Of a DNA stretch of 64,000 bases, positions 1-9,948 are shown in pieces (position 1 is the first letter of the stretch; every line of letters starts with the position of its first letter). This DNA is from Streptomyces albipurpureus. GTDB taxonomy: Bacteria; Actinomycetota; Actinomycetes; Streptomycetales; Streptomycetaceae. The translations under genes were made by a program, and so were the position numbers. The stretch spans positions 22,809-86,808 of the forward strand of contig NZ_JAMQAW010000011.1 in NCBI RefSeq assembly GCF_023701525.1, in the 5' to 3' direction. Under the pieces are notes generated by a model, which searched no databases, was not told the DNA's origin, and saw nothing but the letters and a program-made list of their open reading frames with translations.

Positions 1-48
1 GACCGACGTACCTGGTCGCGACACTCGATCCCGCCGCGGGAGACCGCA

Positions 49-516
49 TCAGCGGATGCCCAGGCCCAGGCGCATGACTTCGAAGTTCCCGGTGCACCAG
101 CGCTGCGTCGCGGTGACGGAGCTGATGAGCCAGGTGCCGTCGGTCCGCACCAGTCGCAGGTCGTACTGGCCGCCGCAGGTCCACATCGGATCACCGGTCG
201 TGGTCGGCAGGTAGTGCGCCGCCTGCACCTGCGACGTGCAGTGGGCCTCATCACCCGAACCCGTGACGATATGGCCGGAGACCAGGTGCTGTGTCGCCGC
301 GAAGTTGGGCATCCGCTTGCTGACGCGGGTGATGAACTGTTCGCGGGTCACCCGCTCCGGCTCGCCACCGAAGATGCCGGTGTAGTCGCGGTCGATGACG
401 TCGGTGAACAGCGTACCGAGCTCGTCCCAGCGATGGTGGTCGATGTACAGCGCCATCCGCGTGCAGCCATCGATGATGCCGAGACGGTCCTTCACATCAA
501 GTGCGTTGTCAGCCAC
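49..516 (-). CDS. SnoaL-like (NTF2-fold) small protein
   Basis: A 155-residue single-domain protein of the SnoaL/NTF2-like superfamily. The opening helix (DRLGIIDGCTRMALYID), the following WDELGTLFTDV segment and the closing strands GGQYDLRLVRTDGTWLI fit the cone-shaped fold used by small cyclases, isomerases, dehydratases and non-catalytic ligand binders. The family alone does not set the reaction. I start it at the GTG at 516 because AAGGGA lies just upstream; the frame stays open to 624 but that extension is arginine-rich and has no ribosome binding site. It follows the racemase-family gene on the same strand after 120 bp, so the two probably serve one pathway. The product is predicted cytoplasmic, with no signal peptide. 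Confidence 0.78.
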   Translation of the reverse strand: MADNALDVKDRLGIIDGCTRMALYIDHHRWDELGTLFTDVIDRDYTGIFGGEPERVTREQFITRVSKRMPNFAATQHLVSGHIVTGSGDEAHCTSQVQAAHYLPTTTGDPMWTCGGQYDLRLVRTDGTWLISSVTATQRWCTGNFEVMRLGLGIR

Positions 517-636
517 GGGCGTTCCCTTCCGATATCTCCGTCGACCCGTCGGGTCCACGTCGTGCGCCGAGCCGATTCGTTCGGCCGGCGTTCCGGTTGC
601 CGCGCGAAAAGCTCGTGGCATCACCGGACTTCGCGA

Positions 637-1515
637 TCACTGCGCCGTACCGTCGGCGGACGTCGGTGCGGCCTCGTGGCTGGGGGCCTCGCAGGAGGCG
701 TTGCCGTATTCGTCGAGCACGCAGACCGGGCACTCCTCGGGCTCGTCGAGCGTGCCCACCACGGCCGCAACCGCCTCGGCGAAGGCGGGACCCCGCTCGG
801 AAACCGCGGGCAGCCGTGGATCCTTGGCGTGCGTCAGGCCGAGGAGCAGCATCGACTCCAGGGACCGGTAGCCCGCCGCCGTCGGGTCGATCACCGGCAC
901 CGAGGAGCGCGCGGCGAGGATGCTGGCGACCGGGCTCATGCAGTTGCAGCCGAGCACGATCGACTGCGCGCCCTCGGCGACCGCGGCCTCGATCTCGGCG
1001 AGAATGCGGAGCATCATGCCTTCCCGCCCGGCCTGCATCTGCTGGTAGAAGCCGTCTTCGTCGGCGATCTCAGCCTGCTCGGCAACGGTGCTCACGTAGC
1101 GGACCGACACGCACTGGCGGCCGACCGGGTTGTCACGCAGGATCCGGTCGTACGTGAACGCCGTGGTCTCCGGCCAGATGGTGACGATGCCGAACTTGTC
1201 GCCGATGCCGGCCGCGGTCAGCAGGCCGGCCTGCCCGCAGCCGAAGACCGGGATGTCGACGGAGGCGCGTATCGTGCAGAGGCCGTAGTCGGCGACCGCC
1301 CCGATCACGATGCCGTCGAACCCTTGCCGCTGCGCGCGCATGGCGGCTTCGACATACGCCAGGTCGGTGATCATCAAGTCGGCCGGATCGTTCACCAGCG
1401 TCGGGGTGCCGATCTGCACGAACTCCATCTGGAAACCGGGGGTGACGATCCCGGGCGCGACGCCGCGCCGGTCGGTCGGACCCGGCGAGGTGAGGTAGGC
1501 GATGCGCTTGATCAT
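637..1515 (-). CDS. Asp/Glu/hydantoin racemase family protein
   Basis: A 292-residue member of the Asp/Glu/hydantoin racemase superfamily, which normally uses two cysteines for two-base proton transfer. The second Cys region is clear (VLGCNCMSP, Cys190). Where hydantoin racemases have the first Cys (pattern ACFxDPGL) this protein reads IGAVADYGL, so Ala73 appears to replace it. Single-Cys members of the superfamily include arylmalonate decarboxylase, so racemase activity should not be assumed. An additional Cys93 (FGCGQAG) sits on the next conserved loop. AGGAG precedes the ATG. The C-terminal 30 residues are Cys- and Glu-rich and look unstructured. It lies immediately downstream of a small promoter-like region and upstream of the SnoaL-like gene. 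Confidence 0.82.
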   Translation of the reverse strand: MIKRIAYLTSPGPTDRRGVAPGIVTPGFQMEFVQIGTPTLVNDPADLMITDLAYVEAAMRAQRQGFDGIVIGAVADYGLCTIRASVDIPVFGCGQAGLLTAAGIGDKFGIVTIWPETTAFTYDRILRDNPVGRQCVSVRYVSTVAEQAEIADEDGFYQQMQAGREGMMLRILAEIEAAVAEGAQSIVLGCNCMSPVASILAARSSVPVIDPTAAGYRSLESMLLLGLTHAKDPRLPAVSERGPAFAEAVAAVVGTLDEPEECPVCVLDEYGNASCEAPSHEAAPTSADGTAQ

Positions 1516-1638
1516 CAGATGCTCCTAGGGTTGCGCGCATTGCGGGACTGCGGATGGATACGGTCGGCTCGGAAACTCGATCAAGGAGCGCGCCGTGTCT
1601 GACGCCGGGAACCAGACCGAGCATCAATTCTGCTCTCC

Positions 1639-1666
1639 AGATCTAACATCTACTACCCAGAGATCT
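1639..1666. promoter_or_regulatory. paired AGATCT palindromes upstream of racemase-family gene
   Basis: The 250-bp gap between the racemase-family gene and the kinase gene has no coding region. An AT-richer stretch contains two AGATCT palindromes (1639-1644 and 1661-1666) exactly 22 bp apart, two helical turns. This is the geometry of a dimer-of-dimers repressor site and it lies about 125 bp upstream of the racemase-family start. Only the repeat is seen; the operator role is inferred. Confidence 0.3.
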
Positions 1667-1766
1667 AGCTCTGTTCTCGCATCCGCGTCGAGGGGTTCGT
1701 CGAGCCTCTCTCGCGCCGCTCCGGGGACGCGGCCGCCAGGGGGTGCCGACCGCCTCCGAAGTGTCG

Positions 1767-2828
1767 TCAGGGCTCCGGCGATCGCTCCGCCCCCGGTCCG
1801 CCGATCGCGGCGAGACCCGCGTCGATGATTTGCGGGACCGACGCGCCTGCGCGGTCGAAACCGGAGCCCACCGTGATGCCCTGGGTGTACCGGGAGTGAA
1901 CGCCCTCGGCGATGACGGCGACCTTGAAATACGCCAGAGCGAGGTAGAACGACAACTGCGTGATGTCCCGTCCGCTCGACCGGGCGTACCTCTCCGCCAG
2001 TTGCGACTGGATCGGGAATCCGGGGGCGGTGGCCGCGGGACCGTCCAGGAGCGCGTCGACGGCCGGGTCGCGGTAGACGAGGAACGTGGCGAGGTCCGCG
2101 AGCGGGTCGCCGAGGGTGGACAGCTCCCAGTCGACGACCGCGCGGACCCGGGACAGGTCGTCGGGGTCGAGGATGGTGTTGTCCACGCGAAAGTCGCCAT
2201 GGACGATCGACGATTCGCCGGTGCCGGGCATCGCCGCGTCCAACGCCGCGAAGAGAGCGCCGACCGTGGGCAGCGGGCGGGTGGCGACCAGGTCCCATTG
2301 AGCACGCCAGCGGGTGAGCTGCCGCCGCAGGTAGCCGTCCGGGCGGCCGAGAGTCTCCAAGCCGAACTCACGATACGGGACGGCGTGGAGGCGTACCAGC
2401 TGGTCCAGCAGGCCGTCCGAGCACCGCGCGAGGTCGTCGACGGTCAGCGCGTCGGCGTCGGCGCGGGTGCGCAGGACGCGGCCGTCGACCCACGCCGCGA
2501 CGCTGAACGGCGCACCGATGACGTCGGTGCCGTCGCAGTACGCGACGGCCTCGGCGACCGCGACGCCGCTGCCGCGCAGTCCGGACGTCACCCGGTGTTC
2601 GCGGCCGATGTCGTGCGCCGACGGGGTGAGACCGCCCAGGGGCGGGCGGCGGACGGCCCAGGTACTGCCGCCGTCCGTCACCCGGTAGGTGAGGTTGGAT
2701 CGGCCGCCCGCGACGACTTCGGCGCGCAGCGATCCCCGGTAGCCGGGGACGTGCACCTGGAAGTACTCCCCCAGAGCGCCGAGTTCGAGTCCGGGAGGGC
2801 TGGTGACGGGGCCGGAACCGGTGGTCAT
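1767..2828 (-). CDS. APH-fold phosphotransferase, ACAD10/LvaA-like kinase
   Basis: A 353-residue aminoglycoside-phosphotransferase-fold kinase. The catalytic loop IVHGDFRVDN and the metal-binding block VVDWELSTLGDPLADL are intact. The latter block is typical of the kinase domain of ACAD10/ACAD11 and of LvaA, which phosphorylate the 4-hydroxyl of 4-hydroxyacyl-CoA rather than antibiotics. The N-terminal nucleotide-binding lobe carries GGRSNLTYRV. The start ATG overlaps the stop of the upstream acyl-CoA dehydrogenase (ATGA at 2825-2828), so translation is coupled. It is the last gene of a four-gene operon with two acyl-CoA dehydrogenases and a racemase, which argues for a CoA-thioester substrate. 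The substrate assignment is inference from family and context; antibiotic resistance is the less likely alternative. Confidence 0.85.
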   Translation of the reverse strand: MTTGSGPVTSPPGLELGALGEYFQVHVPGYRGSLRAEVVAGGRSNLTYRVTDGGSTWAVRRPPLGGLTPSAHDIGREHRVTSGLRGSGVAVAEAVAYCDGTDVIGAPFSVAAWVDGRVLRTRADADALTVDDLARCSDGLLDQLVRLHAVPYREFGLETLGRPDGYLRRQLTRWRAQWDLVATRPLPTVGALFAALDAAMPGTGESSIVHGDFRVDNTILDPDDLSRVRAVVDWELSTLGDPLADLATFLVYRDPAVDALLDGPAATAPGFPIQSQLAERYARSSGRDITQLSFYLALAYFKVAVIAEGVHSRYTQGITVGSGFDRAGASVPQIIDAGLAAIGGPGAERSPEP

Positions 2829-3988
2829 CGCACAGCCTTTCGCTTCGCCAGGTCGCGGCCGATGATCTCTTTCATGATCTCGGTCGTGCCGCCGTAGATG
2901 GTCTGGATACGGGAGTCGAGGAAGGCCCTCGCGATGGGGTACTCCAGCATGTAGCCGTAGCCCCCGTGCAGTTGTACGCAGCGGTCGACGACCTTGGTCT
3001 GGAGTTCGGTGGCCCACCACTTGGCCTTGGCGGCGTCGACCGCCGTGAGCGTCCCGGCGTTCAACGCGAGGATCGCGGAGTCGAGGTACGCCCTGGTCAC
3101 CTCCGCCTCGGTGACCAGTTCGGCGAGCAGGAACCTGCTGTGCTGGAAGTCCCGGATCGGCTGGCCGAACGCGGTTCGCTCGGCGCAGTAGTCCAGGGTC
3201 CAGTCCAGCGCCGCCTCGATGGCGCACTGCGCGGCCACGGCGATCGACAGGCGTTCGCGCGGGAGCCGTTCCACGAGGTGGATGAAGCCCTGGCCCTCCG
3301 TCCCGATGAGGTTCGCGGCCGGGACCCGGACCCCGTCGAAGAAGAGTTCCGCGGTGTCCTGCGCGTGGAGGCCCACCTTGTCGAGCTTGCGCCCCCGCGT
3401 GAAGCCCGGGGTGTCGCGTTCGACTGCGAACAGGCTCATGCCCTTCGCCCCGGCGTCGGGGTCGGTGCGGGTGAGCAGGATGACGAGGTCGGCGTGGATG
3501 CCGTTGGTGATGAAGGTCTTCGCGCCGTCGATGATCCAGCCGTCGCCCTCCCGTCGGGCGGTGGCCCGAATGCCTTGCAGGTCGCTGCCGGCTCCGGGCT
3601 CGGTCATGGCGATCGCCGTGACCGCCTCGCCCGCGCAGATGCCGGGAAGCCAGCGCTGCTTCTGCTCGTCGGTGGCGAGGTCGAGCAGGTAGGGCAGGAC
3701 GATGTCGTCCTGGATGGCGAAGCCGGCCGCCAGTGACGCGGCGCCTACCCGGGCCAGTTCCTCCTTCACGACCGAGCGGTAGCGGAAGTCGTCCTGACCC
3801 GCGCCGCCGTACTCGCCGGGCACGGCGATGCCGAGCAGGCCCTGCCGCCCGGCTGCCGTCCACACCGACCGGTCGATGAGGCGTTCCTGCTCCCACCGTT
3901 GTTGGTTCGGAACGACCTCACGAGCGACGAACTGCCGGACCATCGCCCGGAAGTCCTGGTGGTCTCTGTCGTAGAGCGTGCGTTGCAC
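2825..3988 (-). CDS. acyl-CoA dehydrogenase, long-chain (LCAD) type
   Basis: A 387-residue FAD-dependent acyl-CoA dehydrogenase covering the N-terminal helical, middle beta and C-terminal helical domains. The flavin/substrate motif AIAMTEPGAGSDLQGI is at about 125-140. The C-terminal FAD motif IYGGTTEIMKEIIGR has Gly at the position where medium- and short-chain enzymes carry the catalytic Glu (Gly366). As in LCAD and isovaleryl-CoA dehydrogenase, the base is therefore expected on the other helix, and Glu245 in ERLPRERLSIA fits. It introduces the alpha,beta double bond of an acyl-CoA and passes electrons to ETF. It starts 28 bp after the alpha-methylacyl-CoA racemase stop, so a racemised 2-methylacyl-CoA could pass directly to it. 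Confidence 0.92.
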   Translation of the reverse strand: MQRTLYDRDHQDFRAMVRQFVAREVVPNQQRWEQERLIDRSVWTAAGRQGLLGIAVPGEYGGAGQDDFRYRSVVKEELARVGAASLAAGFAIQDDIVLPYLLDLATDEQKQRWLPGICAGEAVTAIAMTEPGAGSDLQGIRATARREGDGWIIDGAKTFITNGIHADLVILLTRTDPDAGAKGMSLFAVERDTPGFTRGRKLDKVGLHAQDTAELFFDGVRVPAANLIGTEGQGFIHLVERLPRERLSIAVAAQCAIEAALDWTLDYCAERTAFGQPIRDFQHSRFLLAELVTEAEVTRAYLDSAILALNAGTLTAVDAAKAKWWATELQTKVVDRCVQLHGGYGYMLEYPIARAFLDSRIQTIYGGTTEIMKEIIGRDLAKRKAVR

Positions 3989-4016
3989 GGATGGTGCTCC
4001 TTAGGACGGGCGCAGG

Positions 4017-5195
4017 TCAGGGACGTTCGGCGACGGCGCCGCGCGCGGTCAGGTCAGCCACGGCACCGGCGTCGACGCCCCAGGCGAGCAGGGCGGCCGC
4101 CGTGTCCTGGCCGGGCGCCGGGGCGGGGGTGCCGACCGTGCCCGCGGTGCGCTCGAGTCGCGGCGCGGGTGCGGGCTGGCGCGAGCCGACGAGGTCGGTG
4201 AAGACACCGCGCGCCGCGTTGTGGGGGTGCAGGTGGGCTTCCCAGGGGCTGAGGACGGGTGTCACGCAGGCATCGGTGCCGTCGAAGACCGCCGTCCACT
4301 CGTCGCGGGTACGCGTCGCGAACGCGGCGGTGAAGCGGGCCCGTAGTTCGGACCACCGGTCGCGGTCGTCCTGCTCGGGCAGGTTCGCGTCGGCTAGCCC
4401 GAGCCCGGCCAGCAGTTGCGCGTAGAAGTTCGGTTCAAGCGCGCCCACCGCCATGTACCGGCCGTCGGCCGTCTCGTAGGTGTCGTAGAACGGCGCACCG
4501 CCGTCCAGCAGGTTGTGCCCGCGAGGGTTGTCCCATTGGCCGGTGGCGCGCAGCCCGTGCAGGGGTGCGGTGAGCAGCGCGGCGCCGTCGACCATGGCCG
4601 CGTCGACCACCTGGCCCAGGCCGGAGTGCTCGCGTTCGTAGAGCGCGGCGAGGATACCGACGGCGAGCAGCATGCCGCCGCCGCCGAAGTCGCCGACCAG
4701 GTTCAGCGGCGGCACCGGACGTTCGCCGGCGCGGCCGATGGGTTCGAGGGCGCCCGCGAGCCCGATGTAGTTGATGTCGTGGCCCGCGCGGTGGGCGAGC
4801 GGGCCGGTCTGGCCCCAGCCGGTCATGCGTCCGTACACCAGGCGCCGGTTGGCGGCCCGGAGGTCGGCGGGCCCAATCCCGAGGCGTTCCGTCACACCGG
4901 GACGGAAACCTTCGACGAACACGTCCGCCGTGGCCGCGAGTCGGCGCACGAGCGCGGCGCCGTCGGGGTTCTTGAGGTCCACCGCCACCGAGCGTCGGCC
5001 GCGGTGGAGCGGGTCGCCGGTCGGCTGCGGACGGTCGTCGACATCGGTGACCCGGTCGATGCGCAGGATGTCCGCTCCGAGGTCTGCGAGGACCATGCAC
5101 GCGAACGGCGCGGGCGCGAGGCTCGCGATCTCCAGGACGCGGACGCCGTGCAGCGGTCCCGGTCCGGATGCTGGCCGCGCGTCCCACCCGGTCAT
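4017..5195 (-). CDS. mcr: alpha-methylacyl-CoA racemase (CoA transferase III family)
   Basis: A 392-residue family III CoA-transferase-fold protein. It matches the alpha-methylacyl-CoA racemase subgroup, not formyl-CoA transferase. The catalytic residues known from the mycobacterial enzyme (His126, Asp156, Glu241) appear here as His139 (AGHDINYIGL), Asp169 (VGDFGGGGMLL) and Glu254 (GALEPNFYAQ), all with the same offset of 13. It should interconvert R- and S-2-methylacyl-CoA so that S-specific dehydrogenases can act. Its ATG overlaps the upstream dehydrogenase stop (ATGA, 5192-5195). The presence of this gene implies an alpha-methyl-branched substrate or intermediate. The protein is cytoplasmic. 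Confidence 0.92.
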   Translation of the reverse strand: MTGWDARPASGPGPLHGVRVLEIASLAPAPFACMVLADLGADILRIDRVTDVDDRPQPTGDPLHRGRRSVAVDLKNPDGAALVRRLAATADVFVEGFRPGVTERLGIGPADLRAANRRLVYGRMTGWGQTGPLAHRAGHDINYIGLAGALEPIGRAGERPVPPLNLVGDFGGGGMLLAVGILAALYEREHSGLGQVVDAAMVDGAALLTAPLHGLRATGQWDNPRGHNLLDGGAPFYDTYETADGRYMAVGALEPNFYAQLLAGLGLADANLPEQDDRDRWSELRARFTAAFATRTRDEWTAVFDGTDACVTPVLSPWEAHLHPHNAARGVFTDLVGSRQPAPAPRLERTAGTVGTPAPAPGQDTAAALLAWGVDAGAVADLTARGAVAERP

Positions 5196-6385
5196 GCGCC
5201 GTCCTGCCTGGCAGCGCGGATGGCTCGCCGGGCGAGCGACCAGCGGTGCACCTCGGAGGGCCCGTCGTAGATGCGGAAGGCACGGACTTCGCGCAGGTAC
5301 GCTGCGAGCGGGAGATCGCCGGAGACGCCGAGCCCGCCGCAGATCTGGATCGAGCGGTCGACGACCCGCCCGACGGCTTCGGCCACGAACGTCTTCGCGA
5401 TGGACGTCTCGCGCTTGCCGGAAGCGCCGGTGTCGAGCACCCAGGCGGCCTCGCGGATCAGCGCGCGGCCCGCCGCCAAGTCGATCTCGCTGTCCGCGAT
5501 GTGGGCCTGCGTCATGCCGAGGTCGCCGAGGCGACTGCCGAACGCGGTGCGGTTCGCGGCGTAGCGGACGGCGATGTCGTGAGCGTGCCGTGCGACGCCG
5601 AGCCAGCGCATGCAGTGGGTCAACCGCGCCGGAGCGAGCCGTATCTGGGCGTATGCGAAGCCCTTGCCCGGCTCCCCCAGTACCGCGTTGTCACCGACGC
5701 GCAGACCGTCGAACCGGAGTTCGCAGTGCCCGCCGACGAAGCCGTTGTCCAGCGTGGGCATGTGGCGTTCCAGCGTGTACCCGGGGGTGTCCGTCGGGAC
5801 GAGAAACATCGTCGCCTCAGGCGAGCGGTCACCGCCTCCGGTGCGGGCCATGACGATGGCGAACGCCGCACCGTCGGCGCCGGTGATGAAGCGCTTGAGT
5901 CCGTCGATGACCCACTCGTCGCCATCCTGGCGGGCGGTAGTGGTGAGCTGCGCCGGATCGGACCCGGCGCCCGGGGCCGGCTCGGTCATGCCGAAGCACG
6001 AGCGCACCTGCCCGACCGCCAGCGGGCGGAGGAACCTCTCGCGCTGCGCGGGCGTGGCGGCCTTCTCCAGCAGGTGCATGTTGCCCTCGTCGGGCGCCGC
6101 GCAGTTCAGGGCGAGCGGGCCGAGCAGGCTGTATCCGGCCTCCTCCAGGACGACCGACTGGCCGCGCATGTCCAGGCCGAGCCCGCCCAGCTCCGAAGCG
6201 ACGGTCGGGGCGAACAAACCTGCCTCGCGTGCGGCCTGCTGGAGCCTGGCGCGCAGGCCGTCGTCCGGCGCGGCCTGGCTGGCGAGCAGGGCCTCCTCCG
6301 CAGGCATTACGGTCTCGCGGACGAACCCTGCGATGCGTTCGCGAAGGTCCGCGAGGTGCGGTTCCAGAGTGAAGTCGATCGCCAT
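5192..6385 (-). CDS. acyl-CoA dehydrogenase, ACAD10/11-like
   Basis: A 397-residue acyl-CoA dehydrogenase and the first gene of the minus-strand operon. The flavin motif reads CFGMTEPAPGAGSDP. The C-terminal block RIYDGPSEVHRWSLARR has Asp374 in place of the classical catalytic Glu, as in the ACAD10/ACAD11 group. In those proteins the dehydrogenase domain eliminates phosphate from a 4-phosphoacyl-CoA made by a fused APH-type kinase. Here kinase and dehydrogenase are separate genes of the same operon. The ATG at 6385 has GAGGA five bases upstream; a GTG directly before it (6388) is the alternative start. The promoter region upstream contains one copy of a duplicated operator-like palindrome. 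Catalytic details are inferred by family resemblance. Confidence 0.9.
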   Translation of the reverse strand: MAIDFTLEPHLADLRERIAGFVRETVMPAEEALLASQAAPDDGLRARLQQAAREAGLFAPTVASELGGLGLDMRGQSVVLEEAGYSLLGPLALNCAAPDEGNMHLLEKAATPAQRERFLRPLAVGQVRSCFGMTEPAPGAGSDPAQLTTTARQDGDEWVIDGLKRFITGADGAAFAIVMARTGGGDRSPEATMFLVPTDTPGYTLERHMPTLDNGFVGGHCELRFDGLRVGDNAVLGEPGKGFAYAQIRLAPARLTHCMRWLGVARHAHDIAVRYAANRTAFGSRLGDLGMTQAHIADSEIDLAAGRALIREAAWVLDTGASGKRETSIAKTFVAEAVGRVVDRSIQICGGLGVSGDLPLAAYLREVRAFRIYDGPSEVHRWSLARRAIRAARQDGA

Positions 6386-6414
6386 CACAGTCCTCGGATC
6401 TCTGCGGCGAGTTT

Positions 6415-6432
6415 ACCGATCGCTCGCTCAGT
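6415..6432. promoter_or_regulatory. operator-like palindrome, left copy (acyl-CoA dehydrogenase side)
   Basis: On the minus strand the site reads ACTGAGCGAGCGATCGGT, two 8-bp half sites around AG with six of eight positions symmetric. It sits 30 bp upstream of the dehydrogenase start. A second copy on the opposite strand lies 93 bp away, and 16 bp are identical between them. The size and layout suit a TetR-family repressor of acyl-CoA metabolism. No such regulator is encoded nearby. Confidence 0.5.
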
Positions 6433-6524
6433 GGGAATGTGCAGGAAGGTAGGCGATTGCCTTCTTCCGGTCAACCCTTCGCCGACCGGACTTGACGGGC
6501 GCATGGGCGCCCCCTAGTGTCGCC

Positions 6525-6542
6525 ACTGAGCGAGCGATAAGT
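6525..6542. promoter_or_regulatory. operator-like palindrome, right copy (SDR side)
   Basis: The plus strand reads ACTGAGCGAGCGATAAGT, the inverted partner of the site at 6415-6432; CCACTGAGCGAGCGAT (6523-6538) is shared exactly. It precedes the SDR gene, so one repressor could control both arms of the divergent cluster. Confidence 0.5.
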
Positions 6543-6745
6543 AAGTCACTTGCGGAAGTTCTGTGCCGTGCCAGGCCGAAGGGGAGCAGGCCGAGGCCCT
6601 GAAAGGCGACGGCGGCGTGGCGATGATCACGATCACGAGGTCGCCACCGGTCGGCGCGGGGCCGGACGCGGAGCTCACCACCGACGCGAACGCGTGCCGC
6701 GCCGACCACGCGCGGAAACCGGCCGCCCCGAAGAGAGGTACCACC

Positions 6746-7504
6746 GTGGACACCGCACCCACGCTCGAAACGCGCCCGGCAGCCCTGGTGACGGGAGCTT
6801 CGCGCGGCATCGGCTATGCGATCGCCCACCGGCTGGCGTCCGAAGGCTACGACCTGACCCTCAGCGCCCGTGACGCGCTCACGCTCGACGAGGCCGCCAA
6901 GCACCTGACCGAGCTGGGCGTCCGGGTCGAGACGGCGCCGGGGGACATGGCGGCCGAGAAGGACGTACGGCGGGTCGCCGCGGCGCACGCCGAGTACTTC
7001 GGCCGCCTGGACGCCCTGGTGATCAGCGCTGGAGTGGGCTCCGCCGCGCCGGTGGCGGGCTATCCGCTCAAGCGCTTCGACAAGCAGTTCGCGGTGAACA
7101 TCCGGTCCCCGTTCCTGCTCATCGGCGAATCCCTCGACCTGCTGCGGGCAACCGCCGCGCAGCAGCCGGTGACCGGAACGAAGATCATCGCGGTGTCCTC
7201 GTTGACCGCGCTCGCACCCGAGCCCGGCCTGGCCGCGTACGCCGCCAGCAAGGCCGCACTGGTCGCCCTGTGTGCTTCCGTCAACACCGAGGAGTCCGCG
7301 CACGGCGTCTCGGCCACCGCGATCTGCCCGGGCTATGTCAACACCGACATGAGCGCCTGGACGCACGACCGGATCGCGCCCGAGGAGATGATCTCGGCCG
7401 CCGACATCGCCGAACTAGGCTTCGCAGTCACGAGGTTGTCCCGGCACGCCGTCGTGCCCCAGCTGCCGGTGGTCCGGTCCGGCGCCGAACTCTGGCGCGC
7501 CTGA
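6746..7504 (+). CDS. short-chain dehydrogenase/reductase (SDR)
   Basis: A 252-residue classical SDR. The cofactor motif VTGASRGIGYA starts about 12 residues in, the catalytic serine is in IIAVSSLTAL, and the Tyr-x-x-x-Lys pair is in AAYAASKAAL. It should be an NAD(P)H-dependent oxidoreductase; by context it could reduce or oxidise a keto/hydroxy group on an acyl-CoA, as LvaD does for levulinyl-CoA. I chose the GTG at 6746 because AGAGAGG lies at the right distance and the Rossmann strand follows at once. The frame is open upstream to 6563 without a convincing ribosome site. It is transcribed divergently from the dehydrogenase operon and followed after about 300 bp by the acyl-CoA synthetase. 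Confidence 0.88.
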   Translation: MDTAPTLETRPAALVTGASRGIGYAIAHRLASEGYDLTLSARDALTLDEAAKHLTELGVRVETAPGDMAAEKDVRRVAAAHAEYFGRLDALVISAGVGSAAPVAGYPLKRFDKQFAVNIRSPFLLIGESLDLLRATAAQQPVTGTKIIAVSSLTALAPEPGLAAYAASKAALVALCASVNTEESAHGVSATAICPGYVNTDMSAWTHDRIAPEEMISAADIAELGFAVTRLSRHAVVPQLPVVRSGAELWRA

Positions 7505-7611
7505 CCCCCAAGCCGTGCTTCCATCCCCCGCCGAGTAAGCCGCCCCGCCCGGTGCCGCGCATCGCACGGACGGAAGAGGCATTCAGTACAAAGACGTTCA
7601 CTCGGCGCTTA

Positions 7612-7649
7612 TTGACCGGGAGAATTCCTCAAGACAGAATTAAGTTCTG
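7612..7649 (+). promoter_or_regulatory. probable promoter with overlapping palindrome for the acyl-CoA synthetase
   Basis: The 300-bp gap after the SDR holds no gene. TTGACC (7612-7617) is followed after exactly 17 bp by CAGAAT (7635-7640), a plausible vegetative promoter. The -10 region is embedded in CAGAATTAAGTTCTG (7635-7649), an imperfect palindrome that could be an operator. The leader to the GTG at 7806 would be about 155 nt. Function is inferred from sequence alone. Confidence 0.4.
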
Positions 7650-7805
7650 CTATGCGCACCCGTGGGCATACTCAACGACCGCTGTCCGTCGTCCAGCCAA
7701 CGGCGCCGTGCGCTTAGCCGCCCCGGACGTCGCACCGATCGCTGTTGCTACAGGTACCACAGCCCGATCAGCCAACTCAGCCGGATCATGCGAAGGAGAA
7801 CATCT

Positions 7806-9449
<1,644 letters not shown>

Positions 9450-9599
9450 ATCGGCCGTGCCGACCGCAGGGATCCCCGTCGGCTCCGGTCGAGCGGGCTC
9501 CCCTCGCTTCGGTACCAACAGAATACCCTTCCGTGCAACAGAGAATTGGAACGGGGCCCTGTAGCCCTACACATCGGGCTGCGCGACGAACCGGAGTGC

Positions 9600-9948
9600 A
9601 TGCTGCGCGACACGCTCTGGTCCTCACTCCTGGTCACGCGCCGCGCGTCGTGGAAGTCCCCGCCGAACGGCCGCAGCTCGATCTCGTGGAGGGGGCGCGG
9701 CAGCTTCGCGGTGCTCTGGTCACCGCGGTCACCCGCCGCGCGCACCGCTATGAGGCCCTGTCGGCCGACCTGTCCGGTGGAGTGGACAGCAGCCTCGTCA
9801 CCTGCCTGGCAGCCGCAGCGCGAGGGCTGTCGGCCCTCACCTACACCGACGCGGTCATGGCACAGGACGACGATGTCCGCTACGCCCGCCGTGTCGCGGC
9901 CGAGGTCGGCGGTATCACCCATCGGGTTCTCGACGGTAAGGAGCCGAG
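9600..9948 (+). pseudogene. asparagine-synthase-type cyclase fragment (both ends missing)
   Basis: About 115 codons resemble the start of the synthetase domain of class B asparagine synthases, including lasso-peptide cyclases: the lead-in ARHALVLTPGHAPRVVEVP, then the PP-loop LSADLSGGVDSSLVTCLAA and LSALTYTD...DDVRYARRVAAEVGG. The glutaminase or N-terminal part and the rest of the synthetase domain are absent. Similarity stops near 9945, where the sequence runs directly into the truncated end of an opposing phosphotransferase gene. No lasso precursor, protease or RRE protein is nearby, so this is a dead fragment. The stretch between 9450 and 9600 shows no gene. Confidence 0.65.

Noticed and set aside
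214..1602. Long plus-strand open frame opposite the SnoaL-like and racemase-family genes
   Set aside because: Antisense GC artefact: rich in Arg, Gly and Ala, no domain, while the minus strand has clear families with ribosome sites.
2829..3896. N-terminal extension giving the kinase gene a 709-residue reading
   Set aside because: The extension lies in another frame of the acyl-CoA dehydrogenase gene; the ATGA overlap at 2825-2828 gives the natural start.
9600..9948. A lasso-peptide biosynthetic cluster
   Set aside because: Only a piece of one cyclase-like gene exists; no precursor, protease, RRE or transporter of that type is adjacent.
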